DNA of 64,000 bases from Rhinopomastus cyanomelas (taxonomy: Eukaryota > Chordata > Aves > Bucerotiformes > Rhinopomastidae), in contig VXBP01009418.1 in assembly GCA_013400115.1 (NCBI GenBank), forward strand, positions 83,699-147,698, given 5' to 3'. Position 1 is the first letter of the stretch, and the number at the start of each line of letters is the position of its first letter. This document shows positions 10,515 through 22,654 of this stretch, piece by piece. The notes beneath the pieces are model-generated. The model was not told where the DNA came from, did no database searches, and saw only the letters and a list, made by a program, of their open reading frames with translations. Made by a program: the position numbers and the translations under genes.

Positions 10515-12552
10515 TGGGTTTCTGTAGAGTACCTGGCCACCAGATAAAGACAAGGAAGTTGACAGGGAGCTGACAGCAGCTACAGATCCTGGTTCTCATG
10601 GGGGATTTTAATTACCCTAATATTTGCTGAAAGACCTACTCAGCCAGTCACCCACAGTCCAGGAGGTTCCTTCAGGGCATTGGTGACAACTTCCTGATGC
10701 AAATGGTGGAGAAGCCCACTGCAAAAGGAGCACTGCTTCATCTTGTCCTCACCAACAAGGAGGGTCTGGTTGAAGCAATGAAGGTTGAGGGCAGCATCAG
10801 GTGCAGTGACTATAAGGTGGTGGATCTCATGTGTTGGGAACAGAATAGCTAGCAGAATCACAACCCTGGACTTCAGTAGTGCCAACTTTGGCCTTTTCAA
10901 GAAATTGCTAGGGGAAATCCCATGAGACAGGGTACTAACAGGTAAAGGGGCAAAAGATACTTTGTTATCATTCAAAGACCACTTCTTTGAAGCCCAAAAT
11001 GAGACCATTCTGAAAGGTAGGAAGTTGAGGAAGGGAGCCAGGAGACCTGTGTGGTTAAACAGGATGCTGCTGGGCAAAGTGGATGCACTCGCCGGTGCTA
11101 ACGGAGACGGCGGAAGTCATAGGTAGGCCACTCTCCATTATCTTTGCTAAGTCATGGGAATCAGGAGAGGTGCCAAGGGACTAGAAGATAGCAAATGTCA
11201 CTCCAACCTTCAAACAGTGTAAGGAGGACCCAGGTAACTGTAGACCAGTCAGCCTCACCTCCATCTCAGGAAAGGTGATGGAACAATTTATTCTTGATAC
11301 TGTCTCTAGGCACATCAATTACAAGAGGGTCATTAGGGATAGTCAGCACGTCTTCACCAAGCAAAAGTCATGCTTGAGCAACCTAATAGCCTTTTGTTAG
11401 GGTATAACCAGGAGGGTAGGTGATGGCAAAGCAGTGGATGTGGTCTCTCTTAACTTCAGTAAAGCACTTGCAACAGTCTCCCACCGAACCCTTGCAGTCA
11501 AACTGAGGCAGTGTGGTCAGGACAACAGGGTAGTGAGGTGGATCATGAACTGGCTGCAGGATAGAAGCCAGAGAGTAGTGGTCAAAGGGACAGAGTCTAG
11601 TTGGAGGCCTGTATACGGTGGTGTCTCCCAAGGGTCAATGCTGGCACCAGTCCTCTTCAGTCTATTCACAAATTACTTGGATGAGGGATTAGAGTGCACT
11701 GGCAGCAAGTTTGCTGATTACACAAAGCTGGGTGGTTTTGCCGACACCCCAGGAGGCTGTGCTGCCATTCAGTGAGACCTGGACAGGCTGGAGAGCTGGG
11801 CAGAGAGAAATTTAATGAAGTATGACAAGGGTAAGTGTAGAGTCTTGCACATGGGCAAGAACAACCCCAGGTAGCAATATAGGCCAGGGACCGACCTGTT
11901 GGAGAACAGTTTAGGACAAAGGGACGTGGGGGTCCTGGTGGACAGCAGGATGACCAAGAGCCAGCAATGTGCTATTGTGGCCAACAAGCCCAATGGTATC
12001 CTGGGGTGGATCAGAAGAGGGGTGCTTAGCAGATCAAGAGAGGTTCTCCCCCAGTTTTGCTCTGCCTTGGTGAGACCACATCTGGAATGGTGTCTCCAGT
12101 TGTGGGCCCCTTAGTCCAAGGAGGACACGGAATTGCTGGACAGAGTCCAGCACAGAACCACAAAGAAGATGAAAGGAGTAAAACACCTCCCTTACGAGGA
12201 AATGGTATTATGAGAGGGGAGCTAGCTGGTCTCTAACTTGGAGAAAAGGAGACTGAGAGGTGATCTCATTAATGTTGATAAATATGTGAAGGGTGGGTGT
12301 CAGGAGGATGGAACCAGGCTCTGCTCAGCCTAAAAATACGACAAAGGGGAATGGGTTTAAGCTGGAACATAGGACATTCCACATAAATATGAGAAGGGAC
12401 TTATTCCCCGTGAGGGTGACAGAGAACTGGAAGGGGCTGCCCAGGGGGGTTGTGGAGTCTCCTTCTCTGGAGACATTTAGAACCCACCTGGATATGTTTA
12501 TGTGTGACTTGGTCTAGGTGATCCTGCTGTAGCAGGGGGATTGGACTAGATG
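10515..12552 (+). mobile_element. CR1 LINE, endonuclease to 3' UTR, tail missing
   Basis: One of the longer CR1 copies in the window. It begins in the C-terminal endonuclease region, runs through the linker, has an internal deletion near 11,085-11,095 (the sequence jumps from the post-endonuclease linker to the RT fingers), then covers RT, C-terminus and 3' UTR. It stops at about 12,552 within ggactagatga, without the final roughly 45 nt and octamer tail seen in other copies. Confidence 0.9.
10580..12517 (+). pseudogene. CR1 ORF2 (endonuclease and RT) remnant
   Basis: The endonuclease part is recognisable in frame from GDFNYPNI (near 10,598) through FLQGIGDNFLMQMVEKPT and LVLTNKEGLVEAMKVEGS, ending at the CSDYKVV segment that corresponds to the catalytic SDH-type motif, here with the histidine lost. 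The RT part includes SRHINYKRVIRDSQHVFTK, a frame at 11,434-11,775 with VVSLNFSKALATVSH and GVSQGSMLAPVLF, and a catalytic box FADY in place of FADD. The C-terminus reads MFMCDLV at about 12,517. Many stops and an internal deletion make it dead. Family knowledge: the endonuclease nicks the target and the RT primes on it. Confidence 0.85.
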
Positions 12553-14195
12553 AGAAAACTACACATGCATCATTTTCTAACACTTGAAGGGTGGAATAGT
12601 GAATCTGACCCTCCAAGCTCAGAACTATTCCAAAAGTGCAATGGCCATGGTCTTTAGAAGTCTGTGCTCCAGAGGGGATGGAAAAGATGTGGCAAGGTAG
12701 GTGTCTCCACCCAAATCCAACCCACAGAAGTGGAAATGTAACTTTAGTATGTAGTACCAAATTGTGCAGAGAGGTACAAGAATTTGGAATTTGAACTGAA
12801 TAAAAAAAAACTGTCTTAGAGACAATCTTGGCAGACAAGTAAGAGACTGTTCTCATCTTGTCAAGTGCTGTCTGACCACAGACCATCACTGGAAGTTTTT
12901 GGTGCTCCTTCACACCTGCTAGGGCAATACAACACAGAAGAAGGACCTCTTTTGAAGGCTAAGTACTATTTTCTCATGTTAGTCATGCTATTTTCATTCT
13001 TTTTCTTCTAGCTTGCTGGATTCCCAAGAGATGGTATCGCCAAGTGTGTAGTTTTAAAAATCAAGTTTGGTAGCCATGGCACAAGGTTAAAATCCAAGGA
13101 TTATTATTACTATTGATATGATGGGTAGTATACATGCCATCTCTTTTCTTAGTGGGGTGCAATAAGGTACTCATAAATTCAAACTATAGGGAATAAAAAG
13201 TAATATATATATACACACACACACACACATATTAAGACAAAAGGACCTTAAATCAATCAGTCTCATCAGACATATGATGCAAGTAAATTAATTGTTAAGT
13301 AGCCTCAACATAATCAAGACACAGATGAAATCTTGATATTGACTAACAAATTACGCATTATGTATGTAATCATCTCAATTATCTCAGCTTACAAAGGATC
13401 TATCTAGGCATTCCAAGTCCTTTGGAATAGCCCATTTCACACATACACTTAAGTCTTGGTTTTGAACAAAACTAAGTACTGTAGCATAAAAAGACAAGCC
13501 TCTAACTTAAGACTGTGTCCTATTTCTCAGATCAGGGAGCTATGGCATTACAGAGACCTGGTATAAGACTTGCATTACATTTAATTTGGAGAGGTAGAGA
13601 GTTCTGAACACTGCACAGAGCCTTAATCCTCATGTGCACCCACAGGCGAATTTTGTGTGGGTAGATAAAAGCAAAATGTCTTACGTAATTTCTTGCCTAC
13701 GTGACATTCTCACAGCACTCTTTCTAAGCAAAAGTAACAATTTTTTTCCTCCTGTATTTTCCCCTTGAATCTGAAATTCACTTCTGCCAGTTCTTTCCAG
13801 CTGGCATTAACTGGTTTTGAGCTCTGAATTTCTATCTACACTGGGCAGTTCTCCGATCAACATGCATACTTCACCTGTGCTTTTGGCAAGATACAGTTCT
13901 AAGCTGGTGCATGTCAGACAGAATCAGCATATTAACACATAAACTCTGCTCACACTACAGTGTGGTTTCTAGCCTCTGTCCTGCAGCCAGTTTGGGGAAT
14001 TTGTTGTTCCATTTGTTGTTCCAGACAAAAGGTGCTGCTCTTCAGAGAGATTACATGGAGGCAAATGGAGCAGCTCTCCAAACTGAATTGCAGACCTGCA
14101 CATGGGGCATTTATTTAAAGCTGTACAAAGCTGTACAAATAAATTCTGTTACAAGGCAAAGACTGAGTTGCACAGAATTACTAAGTGAAACTTAG
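12553..14195. other. Unique DNA with a TA/CA microsatellite
   Basis: A (TA)n(CA)n microsatellite lies at about 13,205-13,230. Otherwise I see no repeat or exon. The minus-strand open frame reaching from the CR1 into 12,913 is a shadow of the element. Confidence 0.5.
13205..13230. repeat. (TA)n(CA)n microsatellite
   Basis: A run of alternating TA changing to CA dinucleotides, ending near 13,230. It is a simple-sequence tract and likely length-polymorphic. Confidence 0.9.
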
Positions 14196-16050
14196 TATAG
14201 AATTATTAAAACTGGAAGAGACCTCCAAGATCACCAAGTCCAACCATTAATCCAATGCCACCATGCCCATTAAACCACATTTTCAAGAACCAGATCTACA
14301 CATTTTTTAACACATCCAGGAATGGTGATCCCACTACTTCCCTGGGCTGCCTGTTCCAATATTTTACCATTCTTCCAATGAAGAAATTTTTCCTAATGTC
14401 CAACCTAAACCTCCCCTGGTGCAACTTGAGGCCACTTCATCTCATCCTATTATTAGTGACTTGGGAGAAAAGACCAACCCTCACCTCTCTACAAACCCCT
14501 TTTAGGTAGTTGTAAAGGGCTGTAAGGTCTCCCCTCAGCCTCCTTTTCTCTAAACAAAATAACCCCAGTTCATTCAACCACTATTCATAAGACCTGTCCT
14601 CCAGGACCTTTACTAGCTTTGTTGCCCTTCTCTGGACCCACACCAGTACCTCAATATACTTATACTGGCATGCCCAAAATTGAGCACAGTACTCAAGGCC
14701 TCGCTATTGCTGAGTACAGGGGTCCAATCACTTCTCTAGTCCTGCTGGCCACTCTATTTCTGATGCAAGCCAGGATGCTGTTGCCAGTCTTGGCCACCTG
14801 GGAACACTGCTGGCTCAAGTTCAGTTGCTGTCAATCAACGCCTCCAGGTCCTTTTCCACTGAGCAGTTCTCCATACACTCCTTCCAAACGTAGCATCATA
14901 TCGGGTTGTGATTGAAGTGTAGGAACTGCCAGTTTGTCTTGTTAAACCTCATAGAGTTGACTGGCCCACAGATTCAGCCTGTCCAGGTCCCTCTGCAGGG
15001 CTTTCCTACCTTAAGTAGATCGACAAACTCATCCAGTTTGGTGCCATCTGAAAACTTGCTGAAGGTGTACTCAATCCCCTCACACAGATCACTGATAAAG
15101 ATGATAAACAGGACTATCCCCAGTAGTGAGCCCTGGGGAACACTGTTTGTGTTGGCTGCCACCTCGATTTAACTCCATTCAACACAACTCTGGGCTTGGC
15201 CATCCAACTAGTGTTTTACTGAGCAAACAGTCCACCTGTCTAAGCCATGAGCTGCCAGCTTCTCTAGGAGAAAGCAAGGCTGTGGGAGACTGTGTCAGAT
15301 GCTCTACTGAAGCCTAGTTAGGCATCATCCACAAGTTTTTCCTTATCCACTTAGTGGGTGACCAGGTCGTTGAAAGAAATCAGGTTAGTCAAGCAGGACT
15401 TTCCTTTCATGAACTTGTGCTGCATGGCCCTGCTCCCCTAACAGTCCAGCACTGTGCATGTGAGCACTCTGAGGATGTACCACTCCATAATCTTCCCCGG
15501 CACAGAGTTGAGGCTGACCATCTTGTAGTTGCCCAGATCATCCTTCTGCCCCTTCTTGTGGACGGATGTCACATTAGCAAGTCTCCAGTCATCTGAGACC
15601 TCCCTCTCTAGCCAGGAACATTGATAAATGATGGAGAGTGGCTTGCAAGCTTCTCCACCAGCTCCTTCATTACTCTCAGATGGATCCCATCTGGCCCCAT
15701 GGACTTGTGAGTGTCCAGGTGGTGCATCAGGTTAGTAACTGCTTCTTCGTGGATTATGGGCAGCATATCCTGCTCTCTTTCCCTGTCCTTCAGCTCAGGA
15801 GTCTGAATAGCCTGAAGATAACTGGAGTGGTCATTAAAGACTGAGGCAAAGAAGGTATTAAGTACCTCCGCATTGTTCTTGACCTTGGGGATAACATTCC
15901 CCTCCATATCCAGTAAGGGGTCAAGATTTTCCCCTGTACGCTTTACTGTTGATGCATGTGTAAAAACATTAATTGTTGTCCCTCACCACAGTGGCCACAA
16001 TGGAGTTTTAACTGGGCTTTTGCTCTTCTGATTTCTTCTTAGCATAACCT
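14196..16050 (-). mobile_element. CR1 LINE, older lineage (minus strand)
   Basis: Minus-strand copy whose 3' end lies at 14,196 (complement of the CR1 3' UTR: gaagagacctccaagatcac, then ccaaccattaatccaatgcc). It extends for 1.85 kb through RT to the linker upstream of RT near 16,050. Its 3' UTR matches the lineage also seen at 36,970-37,603. It is 5'-truncated and diverged. Confidence 0.9.
14970..15990 (-). pseudogene. CR1 ORF2 (RT) remnant, minus strand
   Basis: Reading on the minus strand, 15,907-15,608 is an open frame with NNAEVLNTFFASVF and KSMGPDGIHLRVMKELVEK, the conserved start of CR1-type RT. Further along, 15,162-14,974 carries SVPQGSLLGIVLF and a changed catalytic box FSDG in place of FADD. 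Frames are broken between these blocks. The product would have been the RT that copies CR1 RNA, but the catalytic box is lost. It belongs to the older of the CR1 lineages here. Confidence 0.85.
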
Positions 16051-16771
16051 AGTTAATATGTAGGAAACTCAAGTACAGTGATCTAACGACTGTCTGGTTC
16101 TAATTAATTTCACACCTTTAAGTACCACAAAAATATTTCAAAGGAACATTTTGCATTCCTTTTGTATATTTTATTTGTGCTTACAGTACATAATGTTTTT
16201 CCTATATATTATGAGGATTAAATCTATTGCAGTGTGACTGAAGGAACCCTTCTGAATGCATTTTATTAAAGACTTGTTTATGCAACTTTTATAGGTCTGC
16301 GAGGAACCGCATCTCCATTATGATTAACCGAAGTTCATTTCCAAGAATAAAACAGTTATTACTTTCAACGTCACAACTGCAATACATTTATCTAACATTA
16401 GTTCTAGCCAAGAGAAACAAGGCTTCACTTTCTTCAGCTTATTTGCATCAGTATCAGCCAACTGAGCTAACAGTGCCCAAGCAAAGACATGAACTTCTAA
16501 GTTCAGAAAGTATTTTTTTCTTTTCTGTATTGTATTAATTGGATAATTGTTGACTGTTTACTTTCCCACCAGTGCAACTGGTTAGATGTTAGAGAAAGGC
16601 TGATGTTAGAGACAAAAAAGCCTACAGTACAGCAGCTACCTTTTTTCTGTATTAATTGCTTTTTACTACATAACTATCCTTAACTTGATTTCACTATGTG
16701 ACCTCTACTTTTCATTTAAATATTAATCAGTTACTCTGTTTTTGTATGATGTGCATCACTCTCTCTACCAG
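16051..16771. other. Unique AT-rich DNA, nothing recognised
   Basis: No exon or interspersed repeat recognised between the two minus-strand CR1 copies. Confidence 0.5.
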
Positions 16772-17245
16772 TCATAGGATCATAGGATGTTAGGGGTTGG
16801 AAGGGACCCAAGAGATCATCGAGTCCAGGACAAAACTATCTAACACAGATCACAGAGGAATGCATCCAGGCGGGCGTTGAAAGTCCCCAGAGAAGGAGAC
16901 TCCACGACCTCCCTGGGGAGTCTGTTCCAGTGCTCTGTGACCCTCACAGGAAAGAAGTTCCCCCTTGTGTTGAGGCGGAACCTCCTCTGCTGCAACTTAC
17001 ACCCATTGCTCCTTGTCCTATCACAGGGAGCAAGTGAAAAGAGCCTGTCCCCCTGCTCCTGGCCAGCCTTCAGATACTTATAAACATTTATCAAATCTCC
17101 CCTAAGTCTTCTCTTCTCCAGACTAAAAAGCCCCAAGTCCCTCAGCCTCTCCTCATAAGCCATGCCCTCCTGTCCCCTAAACATCCTCACAGCCCTCCGC
17201 TGGACCCTCTCAAACCGGGGGGCCCAAAACTGAACACAGTACTCA
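16772..17245 (-). mobile_element. CR1 3'-end copy with open ORF2 C-terminus
   Basis: Minus-strand CR1 fragment with a clean 3' tail complement (gtcataggatcataggatg) and 3' UTR. The ORF2 C-terminal frame is uninterrupted from the truncation point near 17,245 to a stop near 16,840: EYCVQFWAPRFERVQRRAV, then GLFSLEKRRLRGDLINVYKY, then FRLNTRGNFFPVRVTEHW, ending FLCDLC. The lack of stops suggests a relatively young insertion. Its 3' UTR (ggttggaagggacccaagag type) differs from the dominant lineage. Confidence 0.9.
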
Positions 17246-20200
17246 GTCTTTATTGCTTTTATTTTTCTGTTCAAAAGCCAGTAGAACTGCTGATCCAAGC
17301 AATATTCAGGTGACAGATGACAGCTTTGTCTGATTTTGGCTTTTATGAAAAGATACATACAGTACATGATGGCCAAAAGAAATTATTCATTGCATATTAA
17401 GACTGCAAGCATTCCAGTTTCCAAAGTAAAGTCTTACGATCTACACTTAGGCATTGGGATGATTGAATATGAGCACCTGAATATTGTCCATGCCATAGGC
17501 CTTCCTTTCTCATTACTCCATTTATACTCACTTCAGAACAAACCATTGCAGCTGTGAATAAAATCCATACAAATAAACAGACCAAATACTGCTCCAGTTT
17601 CCTTCAGGCAGCAGTTCATCTTCTGGTGGGAAGAATATGAAAGTAAGGCTAACAGAAATCTCTGCATATGATCCCAAGTGTGTCCAGACTTCTGGGTTTA
17701 GCTTTCAGGCTACCATTCATTAGAACTGTATTTCTTAAGCACAGAATAGGAAAGCAATATATAGTGGTATCACCAGGATCTATACACATATTTATTTAAC
17801 AGAGTGACAAATAATTAACCATATATATTTCAAATATATTACTTGCTATTTCTCTGTAAACACTTAGAGCAAACAAGAAACCTCTTGGTCACACAAAGTG
17901 AGAGCAGAAATCAAGACTAACTAGACTGAAGCCAGTGTAGTTATACACTACAAGTATTTACTGGATTTGAGGCTGCTCACTCAGGAAATTATTTGATGTG
18001 GGCATCAAGCAAAACACTGAAGCAAGGCTAACTGAAAGATGCTGTCAGCAAGTGGGTTTGTGCAGGCCTCAAAGCTACATCTTCCTTATTGCTGAACTAT
18101 TGGCATAATCTTTGCACTATTTCCAAAACCTCTGGTGACATGAAACAGCTCTTATTTCTCCCCACAACCACATCTCTAATCAAACCACCCCCTCATTTGG
18201 AGGATGAAAACTAGGCTGCTTATGCAATTCCCATATTTAGATTTATTTAAGTATGATTAGTATTTATGTGAGTCCCAATACGAACAAGATTATTGACCTA
18301 TCCCAAAGTCCAGTTGATCACATGAAGGCTTATGTCTGCATATAATGCCTATCAATTTGTTTCATCTGCACATAGAAGAATGATAAAACAGTATCTGCCT
18401 AATATATATTATTCTCGTGCTAATTCACCTTATGCAGGCTCCTTCATCAAGGTCCTTTTAATCAAATAGATCCCACATTTAGCAGTTCTATGATACTAAA
18501 TGAGATAATAGGCTTGTGAAAATAAAGTGGCAAGAATAAGGAAGAAAAAAGCTTAAATGAAAAGCAGTAGAGCACTCATTGTGGGAGATCAGAGGACTCC
18601 AGTGATGAAATTAAATGAACAACTTCTCAAATTCATCACCTGCTAAGGTGATAAATAGGAAGGTTTAACGTGGAAATTAGAGGATAATGCAATTGGAGCT
18701 GGGGAAATATTTAGGCATAAAAAAAAGACAGCACCTAAGACTTATTGCTGGTTGTCATTACAAGAGAACAGGGATGATATCCTGGAGCAAAAATAAAAAA
18801 AAAAAAAACAAACAACCCACCGTCCAGCAAACTGCCAGCAAACAAAAGAGAAGGTCAGAGAGGAGCACTACAAGTAAAAAGATACATGCTGGGAAGGAAC
18901 AGAGGCAGACCTCGACTTGGGAGAGATCAGAGAATTGGCCCGTGAAGGTGACATAGGGATGTAATGATACAATCTTGTCTCCTTGAATGAGGCAACAATC
19001 TTGCCATGGCAAATCTAGACAGTGTTCAAGTACACAACTGAAATAAAAATGAAGCTTTTAATCAGATGGAAGTAGCCAAAATATATACATTGTCTTAGAG
19101 TTCACTGGAGAAACCTTAAGCTCCTCTTCAGTTTGAGGTTCTTGTGGCCAAACCAGAGACAGTATTCCTATTTTTTGACTACTTCTAAGGGTAGGCACAA
19201 ATTGGAGGCCCATCCTATTGTCAGCAGCTTATAAATAAAAACTCACTCATAAGTAGCCTGTAAAACTCTCTCTGGGAAGCTGATCCAGAGCTTCACAGGT
19301 CTCCTGGTCTGAAATCCCCTTCTCATACCCGATTAATTCTTGTGCCAGTACTGCCCTTTAGCTTAATTAGTTCTTCTCTCTCCTGCTTGTATCTGTATTC
19401 CAAGGTATTGACTGAAGCCAATGCACTGCGAAGTACCAGCTATTGTGCAAATAAGGGTCTTCTCAGGTTCCAGCTTGGAGATGTCAAAACCTTTTCAACC
19501 ATTTTTATTTTTTTCAGTTAAGTGTGTCAGTAATGGGCCTATAGCAGTTTCAAGGGTGTGAGAAAGCAAGGCACTGGAAACTGTATCTGAAACAGAACCT
19601 GTTGCCCAGGAGCTGATACTCTGGTGATAACACTTCGTCAGATATACAACCTGATACAGTAGAAAGCAAGGCACTTCCAGTGAGAAAATGTTAATTTAGA
19701 ATTGCTTTACTAGCTTAGTTCATTAACCTCTAAGTCATAGCACAAAATCCTTTTGTTCCTCCTGATCTTCTCTTGGATGAAGGATGAATAAATGTGAGAT
19801 ACAGAGATCCAAGTTTCAAGGAGGATCTAGGTAGACTTTCTTCTCATTTGTAATGGACATTTTTACTGCTACTACTTACCCAGTCAGAGCTCTGGAAGGA
19901 GTCCTAATGAGACCAAGTCAACTACAGGAATGGAAAGCAGCACAGGTGTTTCACAAGGGGGACTGTTATGCAGTCCATCAAATGCACAAGTAGTATGTCC
20001 ACAAAGGTTTGCTGCACGAATATGCAATTAGCAATGCTTTAAACCACAGTTTTTTAAAAGAAATATATTTTGTCCACTTTGGAATGTATGCAGTTAGCTG
20101 ATTGTTCAAGGACCAAGCAAAGAATTCACTCAAAGCCAATATGGCCATTGAACACAGCATCAATGAAAGATCAAACCCCAGCTGTTGAAATTCTACAGTG

Positions 20201-21670
20201 CAAAACCAGTGAAACATAGTGAACACTGAAGATCTCAAACATCTTAGACGGTAGGCTCAGTACCAGGGAACACAGCTCTGACATTCCTGTATATATTGCA
20301 GATGGATTTATTTTAACTATCAATCACTTTAAAGTGTTTCCACTACCTTATTTTATCATACATTACTGCCAAACCACAACCTGATACAGTGCTTTCATAG
20401 GAAGAAAAACAAAATTAATGGGGAAGAAAGTTTAGATGTGCAAAATACACCGACTTGTTTTCAACCATAAGAGACAAAACCAGCCCAAATGCTAACACAC
20501 ACTTAAATCCAACAGAGGCTAAATAATAGCAAGAAAAATCAAGTGGGGGGAAAATGAAGCCATTTTGTTTGTGTGTGTGTACACATAACAGGTGATGGCA
20601 ATACATACATAAGTCCTCTTCTTAAAATCAAGCCTTCATCTCTGTGGCTACTTGTATAACATGTTTTCCTTATTCAGATTTATTAGACTTTTCCTTTTCT
20701 TATTGTTTTCTGGCCATTACACCCTTATTCTATTTTGTAATATATTTGTAACAATTAGAATATTCTTTTGTTAACCTAATACTCATTGTAGGTTTTTCAT
20801 ACTATTTTAATAATATTTCTATTAATTTTGTTTTCATAAATAAATGTGCTTCTCCTGAATGTCCAAGATTGGCAGTGCTTTCAACTCAATATGCAGCCCA
20901 CATTCTATTAAGCCTGGGTGCCTCATGTGTGTTCTGGAGGGTAAACCTCCAGGAGCGAGAGGCTAATTCATTCTTCATGCTTATTCAGTCCTTGGCCTTT
21001 CTACTGATACTTCCAACAAGGCTGCCAATTAGCACTAATTAAGGTGGTAGATTTTGTGATATGGAAGACTGTACTAGAAACTAGACTAACATCATCCGCT
21101 TTCCTCACAAAAGACATGAAACAGCTGTCAAATGTTAACTCCTAGTGGTGCTCCTACAGAAAAAGCACACATTTGATTTGGACATGGACAGCCACCCTGA
21201 GAAAGAAGGCTCTAATTTGATTTATATTATAAATGTTGTAATGTCTCTGATTACAGTTATCCAGGCTTGTTAGTTCTTAACTTCATTTGATCTGTACGAA
21301 CTAGACTTCAATGGAGTCCAACTAAATGTAAACAAAACTAACCTACAAACATGCCTCATTTAAAATTTTAATACCATTTTCTGTACTATACTTCTTTCTC
21401 CTTTGCTGTAACTTTTTTCTCTAACCACATTTTCTTCTTCCTCTTGCTCTCTCAAACTTAAGGGCGATATTACCGTGTAAGTATCCTTGATCTTGCATTT
21501 TGAAAACAACCTGTTTCCAATTTTCCACAATCCAGGTTATAGCCATTCCACAATGACAGTTTGTTTATTTCTTAATGTTTTGTCAATATTGCTCTTCAGC
21601 AGAAGTAACTGACCCACTCTTCCTGATACCTTAATTTTAGAATTATGAGGCTGCACGCTTTGGTAATACG
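17246..21670. other. Unique AT-rich DNA, no gene assigned
   Basis: I find no recognisable coding exon. An oligo-A stretch lies near 18,790-18,808 and a short GT run near 20,570-20,583. A possible 14-nt microexon at 21,463-21,476 is listed separately as a weak candidate. The rest is unremarkable intron-like or intergenic sequence. Confidence 0.5.
21463..21476 (+). other. Weak candidate microexon
   Basis: A pyrimidine-rich tract (tttcttcttcctcttgctct) leads to ...cttaag at 21,462. After only 14 nt (ggcgatattaccgt) there is a strong donor, GTAAGTAT. The acceptor has an unfavourable A at -3. The match could be chance, and I recognise no gene. Confidence 0.15.
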
Positions 21671-22654
21671 TGTAGTAGGTTGACCCTCACCAGTTGTCAG
21701 ACACCCAGACAGCCACTCTTGCAGTTTCCTTCCTCAATATGATGGCGTAACAAGATGAAAAGGCTCACAGGTTGAGACAAGGCCATTTAGATACACAAAT
21801 CACTAGGGATTGGAAAGGACTTCCAAGCATCATCAAATCTAACCCCCCTGATCGAGCACAGTCATAAAACCTAAGATGACTTACTAACTACTGTCTACTA
21901 CAAACAAGGCTTGATTTGGGGAAGATTCATTTAATTTATTGTAAATGAAATACTGAGCTGGATAGTAAGAAACAAAAGACAAAAACTAAAAGCTTTCCCT
22001 CCACCTCCCTTTTCTTCCCAGCTTCACCTTCACTCCTTCAACCTCCCACAACCCAAGCAGCACAGGGAGATGGAGAATTAGGCACTGGGATCAGTCTATG
22101 GTATTTCCTCTCTATTCCTTCCTCCTCACAGTTTTCCCCTGCCCCAGCATGGGTCTTTCCATGGATTTCAGTCCTTCTTCATAAACCTTAAACTCTGTGG
22201 ACTCTACACAGATCATAGGTATTTCAGAAAATATCCACCTGCTCTGGTGTGGGATCCTCCACCCTCCACAATATGGAAACCTGCTTCACTCCAATCCTTT
22301 CCACATGCTGCAGAGTAATACCTGCTATGTCATAATTTCCTCCATGGGCTGCAGAGGAATATCTGCTTTGACACTCACAAGCATTTCCTCCCTCTCCTCT
22401 TCCTGTGGTGTTTGTTGTGTTGTTGACACCACACTATTTTCCCTTCACTCCTGTCTATTTGCACAGAACCTTTTCCCTTTATGTTATCACAGAGATGCCA
22501 CTCTCTTGGCTGAGGGGCTGAGCTATGTCCTGCAGTGGGTCCATTGTGGAGCCACCTGAAAACGGCTGTAGCCTGGCACAGCAGGCCCTAAATACCTGCC
22601 ATAGAGGCCACACCTGCAGTCCCCACCAATACCTTGCCACCTACACCCAATACA
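21671..22654 (-). mobile_element. Solo ERV LTR (minus strand)
   Basis: Left edge TGTAGTAGGTTGACCCTC and right edge CTACACCCAATACA match the TG...CA ends of a common avian LTR type I recognise by its repeated ...ctgctctggtgtgggatcctcc and ...catgggctgcagaggaatat blocks. On the minus strand an AATAAA polyadenylation signal is at 21,935-21,940, so the element reads right to left. No internal retroviral genes flank it. A short CR1 piece is inserted at 21,803-21,862. The 120-codon open frame at 22,197-22,559 runs antisense through the LTR and shows no protein family. No clear target duplication could be seen. Confidence 0.75.
21803..21862 (-). mobile_element. Short CR1 3' fragment inside the LTR
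   Basis: About 60 nt complementary to the CR1 3' UTR (tagggattggaaaggacttc, then ccccctgatcgagcac) interrupts the LTR sequence. It therefore inserted after the LTR. The octamer tail is degraded. Confidence 0.6.

Noticed and set aside
22197..22559. 120-codon plus-strand frame
   Set aside because: It runs antisense through an LTR and has no protein family features.
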